This document shows positions 43,831 to 54,470 of a DNA stretch of 64,000 bases, piece by piece. Numbering within the stretch: position 1 is the first letter of the stretch; every line of letters begins with the position of its first letter. This DNA comes from Adenophora triphylla var. japonica (taxonomy: Eukaryota; Streptophyta; Magnoliopsida; Asterales; Campanulaceae). Below the pieces are notes generated by a model. It was not told the origin of the DNA, made no database searches, and saw only the letters and a program-made list of their open reading frames with translations. Made by a program: the position numbers and the translations under genes. Location of the stretch: assembly GCA_022495995.1 (NCBI GenBank), contig JAFEMH010001292.1, forward strand, positions 62,001-126,000, read 5' to 3'.

Positions 43831-44032
43831 GAGAAATTTAACAACTTATTTCCCTTTCTTTACACTATGCCGTGTACATCAAATATATACAATGTGATAG
43901 TCTTGCCCACCAAGAAGTCTATCTCTATCAAATTCTATCCAATCCCTATAATTATGTTAAGAAAATATTAGTCTAACTAATTTACATTTATTAACATGGA
44001 AATGATATTGACAAATCTTGTCAATATCTCAA

Positions 44033-44720
44033 CACCCCCCTCAAGTTGGAGAGTGTAAATCGCACACACCCAACTTGTCGAGTAAAATCTGAAATTGACA
44101 ACCATTCAAAGCTTTCGTGAGAACGCCTGTCTGAACAGCATCACGCACAAGGTGACAGTCAACTTCAATATGCATTGTACGTTCATGATGAACAGGATTT
44201 TGAGCCATATGTAAAGCTGACTGACTATCACATAGAAAAAGCATATGAGTCTTATGAAGAATGCCAAAGAAACCAAGCAGACTACGAAGCCATTTGAGCT
44301 CACATGTAGCATTAGCCATGGATCGATATTCGGCTTCAGCCGACGAACGAGAAACGGTAGTCTACTTCTTGGTCTTTCAAGATATTGGAGAATCTCTGAG
44401 GAACACAAAATAGGCAGTAAGGGAGCATTAAGTGCCTTTTTATTGAAACTATCTAGGTTATTCTGCTCCACTCAGATTCAAGTTTTATTTGAACATCACC
44501 ATCCTCATCCGCATGCAACATTGGAAGAGAATACTCATTGATAACAGATTGCCAAGCCCGAAGATCAATTGATTTGATATGTGAGCGAAGACGGATCTTC
44601 CAATAAGCATAATTCGACCCATCAAGAATAGGAAGTCTCTTTTGGTTAGTATTAACTGGATCATATGCCATGATAACTGGATCAAACACTTAGTATGTCA
44701 AGTAACCTGCTCTGATACCA
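44033..44720 (-). pseudogene. Internally deleted Ty1/copia remnant
   Basis: On the minus strand: a primer-binding site TGGTATCAGAGCAGG (44706-44720, initiator-Met type), then a gag start at 44671 (MAYDPVNTNQKR) with ILDGSNYAYWKIRLRSHIKS, the UBN2-like gag N-terminus, to about 44453. Immediately afterwards comes the end of pol: K-T-K-K-stop-T-T-V-S-R-S-S-A-E-A-E-Y (about 44355-44320), MANATCELKWLRSLLGF and the RNase H tail DKLGVCDLHSPT at 44041. The region between gag and RNase H (PR, IN, RT) is deleted. A CAG-to-TAG-type stop breaks the KTKKQTTVSRSSAEAEYRSM block. A polypurine tract (44035-44046, minus GAGGGGGGGT) precedes a TGTTGAGATATTGAC LTR start at 44034. Complete LTRs are not confirmed. 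Confidence 0.8.
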
Positions 44721-45852
44721 ATTGAAATTGTCAATGGCCTGTTTGCAAGTGTTATAAAAAAGGTTGATAGCACAACTGGTAACACTTACAGTAACACACA
44801 CAACAGAATTTAAAAACAGTTTGTAAAAAACAGTTTTGCAGCGAAAATAAACATAAGAAATAGTTTTTGCTCAAGTTATATAAATAAATATAACTTGAGT
44901 GTGCCGTTTAGGCGAGATCTTCTATTCACAATATAATATGATTACAAGACCGAAATGTTTCCTATCTATATAACCATGAAGAAATATGAACTAACAAAAT
45001 CAAATTCAGAATTCTATACTAGCCACGGCACAATCAAGTCCAATGAATTTGAAGATGGAAAAGAATTTGTAGGAGGAATAATCTAATAGAGCCGAGAAGT
45101 AGATGATCTTTTCTTGTGAAGTTGTGTGTGATTTCTCGACATATTGTTATTGTCTACACACTTGCCTATTTATAACCGTCAAATGCTTGTAGCCTACTCC
45201 TTGTAACAGATTGGAACTGATTCGGATAAGTAGTTGAGCATGTGCAGCTAAAGAAATGGTCAATCCCTTGAAAATAGCAATCGTAATTTTTTGAGCCCAA
45301 GTCCTAGCTTCAATCTTTTGTACTCACGTGCTCTTCTGTGTTTGTAATTTTCTTTGTTCATCAACTTCAGCTTTGAACAGATATTCCCACGTGAATCTTT
45401 CATTTACACGAGTTACGCATAAATCTCCTTTTATGCGTAACTTTCATTGACTTGTTCTTCTATGCTTGTAGCTTATCTTCATATTTGTTATAACCTGTAA
45501 ATTAGACTAACAAAAACATATATTTTGCAGGTATAATTATAAATTAATATAATATAACATATGAAAGAAATGTCCAACTAATCATATCAGACCGTGTATA
45601 GTAACACTGTAAAAATGTTGTAATCACTTGTGATAACACATTGGTTTGATAACATTTAGAGGGTGTTAGCAGTACTTGTGGTAACGCCACTATACTGCAC
45701 TTACATTGATAAATAATTCAACGATTAAATTAAAAAGAATTAAAATTGTTAAATGATAGCCATAGAATAAGTACGGTTATTAATTAATCTGAATCCTTGT
45801 TTTTGTATAAAGTTAATAACAAGTTATTTTTTAGCTTTATTATAATATAAAT
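44721..45852. other. Probable copia flank, otherwise nothing firm
   Basis: Upstream (minus sense) of the copia PBS, so 44721 onward should hold the 5' LTR. It does not visibly match the putative 3' LTR start at 44034, so I leave it unassigned. No ORF. Confidence 0.35.
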
Positions 45853-46037
45853 CAGTGTTCTAAAAGATCCCGCCTAAGGGCGCCTAGGCCCCGTCTAGGC
45901 GTTAGGCCCCTCTCCAACGCCTAGTTTTAAGTCCCGTCTAGGTCCCGACTAATCCCGATTAATCTCGACTAGTCCCCGCCTAAGCGCTAGGTCCGGTTCC
46001 GTCGCCTAGCATCCGCCTAACGCTTTTTAGAATCTTG
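45853..46037. mobile_element. hAT-type MITE (185 bp)
   Basis: Exact 8-bp TSD ATATAAAT at 45845-45852 and 46038-46045. Ends CAGTGTTCTAAAAGATCCCG and, reversed, CAAGATTCTAAAAAGCGTTA. The interior is a fold-back rich in GCCTAGGCG/CGCCTAAG, a widespread plant repeat type. Confidence 0.85.
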
Positions 46038-46308
46038 ATATAAATTGAAATTAATATTAATATTAATCGATGATGAAAGTAGAAAGCTGAAAAGGAAGTT
46101 AAATAAAAAAAAGAAAAGGACAAAAATCGCACGTTCATGGATCATGAAACCGCCCTGTCACTGCAACTTTTTCTTTATTCAATTAATAAGACATAACTAC
46201 TTTTTACACTTTCTACAACAGTCAAAAAACGTTAGTATTTGACATTAAATAAAGCGAAAGTTTTGAGGAAACGATGTTTGTCTTTTTTTGGGGTTTTGTT
46301 TCTAATTA

Positions 46309-46449
46309 GGAGCAGTTTGATTCGGTGAAAAAAAGTGAAGAAATGGAATGGTCAATGAAATTGAATTTCTTAAGAAATTGGAATGAAAAAAAATTGGTCA
46401 AATCTCTCTGTTTGGTTGGCACGAAATGAAATGAAATGAAATTGTCATT
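46309..46449. mobile_element. Tourist-type MITE, left part (continues 59393-59695)
   Basis: Starts GGAGCAGTTTGATTCGG after TTA (46306-46308). The other part ends CGAACCAAACGTCCCC before TTA (59696-59698). The matching TIRs and TTA duplication identify a PIF/Harbinger Tourist MITE of about 444 bp, cut in two by the Tat element at 46450-59387. Confidence 0.8.
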
Positions 46450-47269
46450 TGATGAGCCCGGATCTACTGGACCGGGCCCGCGCTCGGTCTAGTCCAAGGA
46501 ACCAGTGACGTGGCAGTTCCTAGACCGCTGGAGGGGAGACCGCGGACAAATAGGCCCTTGTGGTCAAGATCGTGTCCCTCCTCGCATCACCCTCTTCGAG
46601 GACCATTGGGACCCTGCTCGCTGGATCCGTGCCCGCATGAGTCATGCCCGCATCAACCGTGCTCGCGTCATATATCTTTGACTGCGGGCACAACGTTGAC
46701 CGCGGGCACATGCTGCTTCCCTAAGCAATGTCAAGCCTTACCGATCAAGTTAGCTTACTGGCTCGACAGCCACTGGCTCCCCATCACGCATTCAATGCGG
46801 CTCACCCGGCGCCTACTATTCCATTTAATGCAATCTGCCACGCACGTGTCCCTTTCACCATGTCCCGGACAGCCAATGTTCCCTCCCCGACAGACCAATT
46901 AGGCCGGACACGTGTAGGCGGCCAAATACCAAAGTGCCCCTGTGGCCGATCTCATTGCTTACCTCAACAAGCACCACGGCATTGCCTATAAATAGAAGGC
47001 CTTTACCCTCCTTGGGCAAGGTAAGTGATATATACACCGAGTAAGCTCTTTTACTCTCTACACCTAAACACACACACTCCAAAGGTATTCAAAGCCTTAT
47101 TACTCAAGCATTCTTACTCTCACACCCGAGGGCCTGAGTTGGAGTAACATCCAACTTCGACCTTAACGGTGCTTGTTTGTGTTGTGATCTAGGTACACAA
47201 AACCACCAAATATATCCTAGCCAGATATCCTTGAACCGCTCCTGACCCCGAAAAGCTGTGGCGTCATCA
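46450..47269 (+). repeat. 5' LTR of element 3 (820 bp)
   Basis: From TGATGAGCCCGGATC to GTGGCGTCATCA, repeated at 58549-59387. A TATA box TATAAATAG is at 46986-46994. Differences from the 3' copy are mainly losses or gains within G or C runs and small indels. Confidence 0.9.
46986..46994 (+). promoter_or_regulatory. LTR TATA box, element 3
   Basis: TATAAATAG, about 540 bp into the LTR; equivalent to 59105-59113 in the 3' LTR. Confidence 0.7.
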
Positions 47270-47270
47270 G

Positions 47271-47290
47271 TGGTTCCATTGCCGGGAAAC
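47271..47290 (+). promoter_or_regulatory. Primer-binding site, element 3
   Basis: TGGTTCCATTGCCGGGAAAC directly after the LTR. It is close to the TGGCGCCGTTGCCGGGGA form usual in Tat/Athila-type elements, but with changes. The primer tRNA is inferred. Confidence 0.5.
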
Positions 47291-47487
47291 TTGCTTTCTT
47301 TCGTTTCTCGTTAAAAATCTTTTGTTTTCAAGGCACCTCACGTGTCCTAAACAAATTCAGTGCCGAAAGGCTCTTCTATTTTACGTCACTAAGTTTTTCC
47401 CATTTAAAACTTTTGTTTTCGACACACCCCGTAGTCTAAACAACCTGATCAAAAAACACTTCTTTTCGCTATTTTCACCTTTCTTTG

Positions 47488-49240
47488 ACATGTCTCAAAT
47501 TCTAAAAAATGTTGGTCATTTAACCATGAGGAGGAAAACCAAGCCGAACCCTCCAATAACAATAGGGAAAAGGCAAACCAACTCTGTCTTCAAATGTAAC
47601 GGGGGCCCATTCTCACCTCAAAATCCCCTACCAACGAGCTCTCCACCGGTTAACCGAGGAAGCACGTGCTGAGAAAGCCCAAGCCCTACTAAACACTAGC
47701 CCAAAACTCCCCAAGCTCGCATAAAAACACCAATCCGACCACCCCACTTTCCCCTGCACGTATCCCGAGAAGGAAGGAAATCCTAGCCTCCAAATCCAAA
47801 CCGGTCGCGGAAGCCATGGCCATCAACGACGCGGAGATGGAAATATTTGAAATAGAGGCCAATGGAGGGCTACGCTTCCCTCAAGGGTCACAAAGGTTCT
47901 CCCAACGAGCTCCCGCACACTCGCTTGCTGAGTCAAGCTGTGGGGGCAAACCGGGTAGCCAAGCCCTTGAGCGCGGCGGCGGCAGACGGAGTGTGGTGCA
48001 TGTAGATGATAGCGAGGAAAGGGGGAAGAGGCACAGCCTAAATCACCGTGCGAAGTCCAAAGCCGCACCCTTGGCTCCGGCCAAGGAGAAGGCCGTGACT
48101 CCACGGGCTAAAAAGCAAAAGGTTGATGATCGTAACCCCGAGTTTGTGGAATTCATGCAAGATGCGGGAAACCCATCGAAGGCTGCCCGTAAGTGTGGCC
48201 GCACTATGGACGCCTTCGCCGATAAAATTGCGCGGCACCGATCCGTAAGGGCAAACCCCCGCATGGACACCTATGACGGATCCAAAAATGCCAAGAGTCA
48301 TATGGGAAGATTTGAGGGCCGATGGCTTTATTCTCCGCGGATGAGTCGGTGATGTGCAAGGCTTTGTCGCGACCTTCACTCGGCAAGGCCCTATCTTGGA
48401 TGCTAGCCCTCAAGCCCCGGTGTATCCAAATCATTCCGCCCGCCCGTAGTCCTCTTCCTCAATGCCTTTGCCGGAGCAGGTGTGCCCGCTAGACCAAAGA
48501 CAGATCTTGTCCGTGTCAAGGTGCACCAAATGAGCCTACAAAAGATTATATATCCCGGTTCAGAAGGTGAGCGAGGAGATTGTGGACCCGGACGAGGGGG
48601 ACATCGTACTATGTTTTGAAGGCGGCCTCGGCAACTCCTTCCTCAAAATGAATTTTGCCTCCAAAGAAACCTAAATCGATGGAGGAAATGTATGAAAGGG
48701 CATCGGCCATTGCCTCCGCCGAAGAGCCTAGTGTGCCCGCTCCACGAGCTTCGCGAAAGAAAGGATAAGCCAAGTCCAGGAGACCACCCCGAGCCCGCTC
48801 ATGCCAATAATCGTGGCAAAACAGAGGCCGGGATCGAAAGGCTCAAAAGGCCGTGGCCGAAACAGTTTATACGTAGCTCACCGACCCAAGGGTGGTGATC
48901 ATGAGAGCTTCAGTACTTTCCTCCTCCTCCCCCATGCTTCGAAAGCCAAATGAGAGGAGTAGACTTAAATTCTCTGAGTTTCATAACGACCACTGCACTT
49001 AACTCGAGGATTGTTTCCACTAAAGCGAGTAATCCAACAGAAAATTAATAACGGGGAGCTAACCAAGTGGGTTAAGGGAAACAATACGCCCCCAATAACA
49101 ATGATCGCCACGGCACGACACACCCGGGGACCAGACAGAATGAAAGAGATAATAATGATGACGATTTTGGGGACTACGACATTAACTTCATCGGGAGGAA
49201 CCTCCCACTAGTAGGTAGTTGTCTCTCCAAATTCGGACAT
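47488..49240 (+). pseudogene. gag of element 3
   Basis: Gag-like segments in shifting frames. An ATG at 47488 opens MSQILKNVGHLTMRRK. A 178-codon frame at 47816-48352 runs from MAINDAEMEIFEIEANG to PRMDTYDGSKNAKSHMGRFEG, which matches the DTYDGTKDPEDHI...FE block of Tat Gag. The nucleocapsid region near 48950-49070 reads FSEFHNDH, a stop, then EDCFPLKRVIQQKINNGEL: the first knuckle Cys is changed to Ser and a stop follows the His. It is clearly non-functional as assembled. Confidence 0.75.
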
Positions 49241-49369
49241 TAGAGAAGGTTTTTTCCATCCCCGCCCGGCCCCTGGGAGGAAGAGCCGGAAATTGGGTTC
49301 AAAAGGAGTGAACTTGCCTCCACCCTTTTCATTCCACACGCCCACTCACCCTCGAATGAGAATCAACCG

Positions 49370-49677
49370 GCAAACATAGGCCGTGTGTTGGTAGATACCG
49401 GAGCCGCCCGCGACATACTTTACTACCATACTTTGATTGGAATGAGAATGACTAAGCACATCTCACTCCATATGCGGGCATGCTCGAAGGCTTCACAAAC
49501 CACGCCGTCGTGGTAAAGGGGACGATTGTGTTTGACGTAGCTATTGGAGAAAAACCCATGCAGAAGACGGCCAAGATAACTTTCATGGTGGTCGATCTTC
49601 CTTCCCAATACAATGCCATTCTCACAGAATCGCCAGCCGAATTGGGAATAGTTGCGTCCGTCCCCACCAAAGGGTGA
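49370..49677 (+). pseudogene. Aspartic protease of element 3
   Basis: VLVDTGAARDILYYHTLIGM at about 49387-49445 contains the catalytic DTGA motif. After a frame change the domain continues in 49480-49677 (AVVVKGTIVFDVAIGE, FMVVDLPSQYNAIL). Confidence 0.75.
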
Positions 49678-50189
49678 AATTTAACACACCTGCGGGGTTG
49701 CCACCATCAAGAACCAGCCCGGGAGATTCCTCCGAGCACCGGAGGAAAAAAGGAAAGAACAGAAGGCTGACATCCCGCCCCGGGCAGATAGAGGGCAAGG
49801 ACAAAATAATAGAGGGAAAAGGCGAGGACAAATCAACAAAGCGGGAAAGCCCTTGCACTCCCGCCGCCACCCGTACCAATTGGCATGCTTTCTTTCCATT
49901 CCACAAAGGCGGAGCTCAAGATGAGCGTAAAATCAAAGCAGCTTGGTCGCCCTCGTTGAGGGAGGATATATTGATCGAGGAATAGAGGGGGAAATTGACC
50001 GCGATATCATATATTCAATGGCAACGCCGACCGAAGCTCGTGTCAACCCCAACCATTGTCATCGACTCCCCGCACAATCGTGAAATCAGCCGACCTTCAA
50101 CCTAACGACGAGCTCGAGGAGGTGGTAATCAATCCCCACTTCCCGAGCAAACAAGCTAAGGTCAATGAAATTCACAAATGAGGAAAGAA

Positions 50190-51530
50190 GGATACTTATT
50201 GAGTTCCTTAGAGCAAATTGCGATGTATTCGCTTGGAGGGGCGGAAGATATGCAAGGCATCGCCGAGGACGTGATCCTCCATAAAATCAACGATGACCCC
50301 TCCTTCAAAAACATTCACCAAAAATCCAGATATTTCTCCCTGAGAAAGAGATTGCCATCAAGGAAGAGGTGGAAAAGTTGCTAAAAGCTGGGATAATAAA
50401 GGAGATCTCCTACCCCAAGCTGGCCGGCCAATGTGGTCATGGTTAAGAAATCCAATGGCAGATGGAGGATGTGCGTTGATTTCACCGATCTCAACAAGGC
50501 ATGCCCCAAAGATTGCTTCCTCTCTTCCTCGAATAGACAGATTGGTGGATTCTATAGCCTGACACGTGGTTCTAAGCTTCATTGATGCCTACTCCGGCTA
50601 CCACCGCATCCAGATGGCTCCCGAAGATGTCCGCTCAGTAGCCTTCATCATGCGGCAAGACATACCGCTACACTATGATGCCCTTCGGGCTAAAAAATGC
50701 AGGAGCCACATATCGCCGCATGGTCAATCTGGGTCTTTAAAAACCAACTAGGCGTAAACTGAGGCTTACATTGACGACATGGTCATAAAAACTAAGGAAA
50801 ACTCCCACGAGCTCGATGTGGAGGAAACCTTCAAAACTTGCGCCATAACAAAGATGAAGCTAAACCCCTTAAGTGCGCTTTCGGGGTCAAGGCGGGCAAG
50901 TTCCTCGGATTCATGGTCAACCAAAGAGGGATAGAGGCTAATCCGTAGAAAATCCAGCCCTATTAGACATGAAACCTCCCGCCCGCGTGAAGGATGTACA
51001 AAAACTCAATGGTCGCATCACCGCACTTCGCCGCTTCATCTCGCGGCCGCCAGAGAGATGCCTCCCTTCTTCAAAACTCTCAAAGGGGGAAGAGAGCCGA
51101 TGAATTTACATGGAGCACCGAGTGCCATCGTGCTTTTGAAGAAGTCAAGACATACCTGGGCACCACCTCTACTCAAGAAATTCTATGTCTCTGAGAAGAG
51201 CTTTTTCTATATTTAGTCAAGCATCGATCCGGGCAAGAGCAAATGCTTTGTGAGGGAGGAGAATAACTCCCAAAACCAGTTTATTATGTAAGTAAGGCAC
51301 CGTCCGCCGTAGAAGGGCGTTATCTTAATATAGAAAAGTTAGCTTACGCCTTGCTTGTATCCGCTCGAAAATTAAGAGCCTACTTTTCTCGCACATCCTA
51401 TAACCGTACTAACCGAGGCCCCGCTTAGAAAGGTTTTACATAAACCGAGTCCCTGGGAGAATGCTAGCTTGGTCTATAGAGCTCACCGAGTTCCGCATCA
51501 CCTACTCCCGAGAAAGACAATCAAAGCGCA
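50190..51530 (+). pseudogene. Reverse transcriptase and RNase H of element 3
   Basis: Blocks in order: KEEVEKLLKAGIIKEISYP near 50360, VVMVKKSNGRWRMCVDFTDL then NKACPKDCF near 50440-50520, LSFIDAYSGYHRIQMAPEDV near 50575, and the catalytic YIDDMVIKTKE near 50770. For RNase H: PVYYVSKAPSAVEGRYLNIE and KLAYALLVSARKLRAYFS near 51280-51390. Stops and indels interrupt all of it. Between YIDD and RNase H, 50830-51200 is heavily shifted. Confidence 0.8.
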
Positions 51531-51639
51531 GCCTTAGCTTGATTTTGTAGTAGAATCATCATTCAAATTGGCGGACAAATGACTCGGAAAAAGAAAGCGA
51601 GCGTAATCGAAGATGACCCAAAAGCCCGAGCACGTAAAT

Positions 51640-52080
51640 TGTTCAACCAAGGAGCGTCCGTAAGAGGTGTGGACTTTATATGTGGACGGCTCCGCGAGCA
51701 AGTTAATCACTGAGCGGGCATACTTCGATTGCACCCCGCGGGGAGAAATTCATGAGGGCCTTGAGGTTCAAGTTCGAGGCATCAAACAATCAGCCGAATA
51801 TGAAGCGATCATACGGGCATGGAATTGGCAAGAGACTTGGGAGTTCGAATATTGAGATCAATAGTGATTCTCAAATTTCATAGTTAATCAAATTAGGGGG
51901 AGTATGATACTATCAACCCAAGACTAACTCAAGATCGTGACCTCGCAAAACCCTCATCAAAAATTTCACTTACTATGAGCCGAACCAAGTCATGAGAGAG
52001 GACAATGTGGAAGCCGACCTCCTCTCAAGAATAACCGAGCAAGAAATTGGTGAGTTGGAGACAAATTGCCGATTGAATTC
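51640..52080 (+). pseudogene. Archaeal-type RNase H of element 3
   Basis: WTLYVDGSASKLITERAYF (51667-51725) with the first catalytic Asp, QVRGIKQSAEYEAIIRAWNW near 51770-51830, and REDNVEADLLSRIT near 51995 matching the NxxADxLA ending. This confirms Tat-clade membership. Confidence 0.75.
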
Positions 52081-53400
52081 ACTGAGAGACTCCGCTATAG
52101 ATCGAATACGTATAAACAATATTGAGGATCAAGTAAGGGACTCGGTGGATGAAATGAAGGATTACATCGAGAAGCAAACCCTCCCCGAGGATCCAATAAA
52201 GGCTAGAGCCATCGTAACGGTGTCCGCGAAATACCTCGTCCTCGATGGGGTGCTTTTTCGGCGATCATTCACCAAGCCTTTACTAAGATGTGTTAAGACT
52301 CACATGGTCACCAACTTACTCTATGAGGTTCATGAGGGAGTTTGTGGCGGACATCCAGTGCTCGCACCCTCTCGTACAAGATCAAATTCCAAGGATTCTT
52401 TTGGCCCACAATGAGAAGGGACGCCAACAGGAGTATGTTAGAAAATGTGATAAGTGCCGTAGATTTGCGGACATCCCTAGACTACCATCAACAGAGCGCA
52501 CTTCGTAGTACCATCGTGGCCGTTTGATACGCTGGGGATAGATCTTATTGGACCATTTCCAATCGCTAGAGGAAGCATCAAGTATGCCGTGGCGGCCGTG
52601 GATTATTTTACCAAGTGGACGGAAGCAAAGGGCCCGGCCACTATTTCCGAGGATAACACTATCGCTTTGTCCACGACCACATCTATTGTCGATTTGGGGT
52701 TCCCGAGCAATAATTTCGTATAATGGCACCCAATTCTCCGCAAAATTCACCGCCGAATGTGTGAGAATGAAGGTGCAACACCGTAAGTCCGCAGCTGCCT
52801 ATCCTCGTGGAAATGGTCAAGCCGAGGCCGCGAACAAGCTAGTCCTAACCGCCTTAAAGAAAAATTTGGAAGGACGAGGAGGACGTTGGTTGGACGAGCT
52901 CCAGATCGCACGCGGGTTGTCCGCACCACGATAAGAAATTCAACAGAGAAACTCCCTTCTCGCTCACGTACGGGTCGAGGCAATGGCTCCAGCTGAGGTA
53001 GCCCTACCCTCGTACGTAGTCACATACTTCGACGAGTCTCAAAACGAGGCAAACAAGGTATGACCTGGACGATCTCGAAGGAAAGAGAATGCGGGCACAT
53101 GAGAAAATGGTGAACTACAAACGTAAAGCGAAGAAGCACCATGATAAAAGAGTAAATAAAAGGAGTTTTTCGCTGAGACTGGGTACTCGTAAGCGTAGAG
53201 GTCCAAGGGACTCAACCCGGTTTCAACAAGCCGTCCCCGAAATGGGAAGGTCCATATGAGGTTACAAAGATAGTCAAAGAGGGCACCTATATGTTGCGAC
53301 CAAAAGAGGGAGAAGAGCTTAAGCACTCCCCCGGAATAGCGACCACCTTAAGAGATACTTCTTTTGAAGTCTTTGTAATTTTTTGGAAGGAGTATAGACT
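52081..53400 (+). pseudogene. Integrase of element 3
   Basis: VLDGVLFRRSFTKPLLRCV and EVHEGVCGGHP near 52230-52360, then RKCDKCRRFAD, form the zinc-binding part. WPFDTLGIDLIGPFPIARGS, VAAVDYFTKWTEAK and the later GNGQAEAANKLVL/LKKNLEGRGGRW (52810-52890) form the core. The Gly-Pro-Tyr-type C-terminal part at about 53170-53350 is shifted. Several stops are present. Confidence 0.8.
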
Positions 53401-54470
53401 ATATATATATAAGGGAGAAGTTATCATCATATTTTGATGCAAAAATCAATTCCCACCACCTCAAAAGCTAAGGTGGATGCCCGCGTGCGGATGCCGTAAG
53501 TTCAAGAGCCAACATATGAGCTCCTACTTACCGATGCGCAAAGATCTAAGGATCCGCATGCCTATATATGTACAAAGATCCATTACGATCCGTACTATGA
53601 TCGCGGGAGGACTCTCCTCGCTCGCGTGACACCACCAAGAATAAGTGGATATAGATGAACGTAGGTACAAAGGCCATGATGCCCGTGCCTACGGACTCTA
53701 GCTGGGACAATGACCGAAGTCCGACCCACTAATTGCGCGAAGGACCTCGTTAGGGCCGTTACTCGCATGCCCGTATGTGACAAAGGCCTACATATAAGCC
53801 CGTTCACCGTATCGCCACGAGACCCTCACGAAAACCTTAGGAGTTTTGAATAAAGGGTCAAATAAGTGAGAACCTCCAATAAGGGGATACAGATGCCAGT
53901 GGTTAAAGGGCCTCTATGCTAAAATATGCTCCTACCTTTCGTTGCGCGGACAATAGCCTCACGGCCACCTTCTCGCATGCCCTATGAAAGTATGCTTGCC
54001 TTGGCTACTTTTGACTTACACCACAAAGCCGCAAGGCCGGGAATAAGTGTAAATGGACGAGAGTGATCAAACTAGTTTAACAAAGCCAAATAGACAACCG
54101 GGGTCAAGACCCCTAACTTTGCCACAAGGCTACACAAACGCGATCATAGAAGCATCAGGCTGACTCTCACAACAAACCTAAGGTTTTTGCATAAAGAGTT
54201 AGGACAACTCAAAAATGCGGGCAAAGGGCCTACTAAGCCGCCGCCCGCGTAAGGAGAGTATAAAGTTAATTGCAAGTCAAAAACGCCGAAAAAGTGGTAA
54301 GGCAAGAATGCAAGTATTAAGATGCTCGAAGATTGCCAAACTACTCAAAATAGCCTACGAGACAAGCAATTAAGATAAAAATAAAGGAGCCAAGTTGAGA
54401 AAAATGCTTCTATTAATGATTGAGAAAGTATTTACAATTTCCTACACTATTACACAAAGAGATCCTATTC
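53401..54470. other. Spacer between integrase and antisense gene in element 3
   Basis: Non-coding, with loosely repeated motifs (CGCGGGCATGCCG-like, AAAGGCCTAC). No long ORF or array of regular period. Confidence 0.5.
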
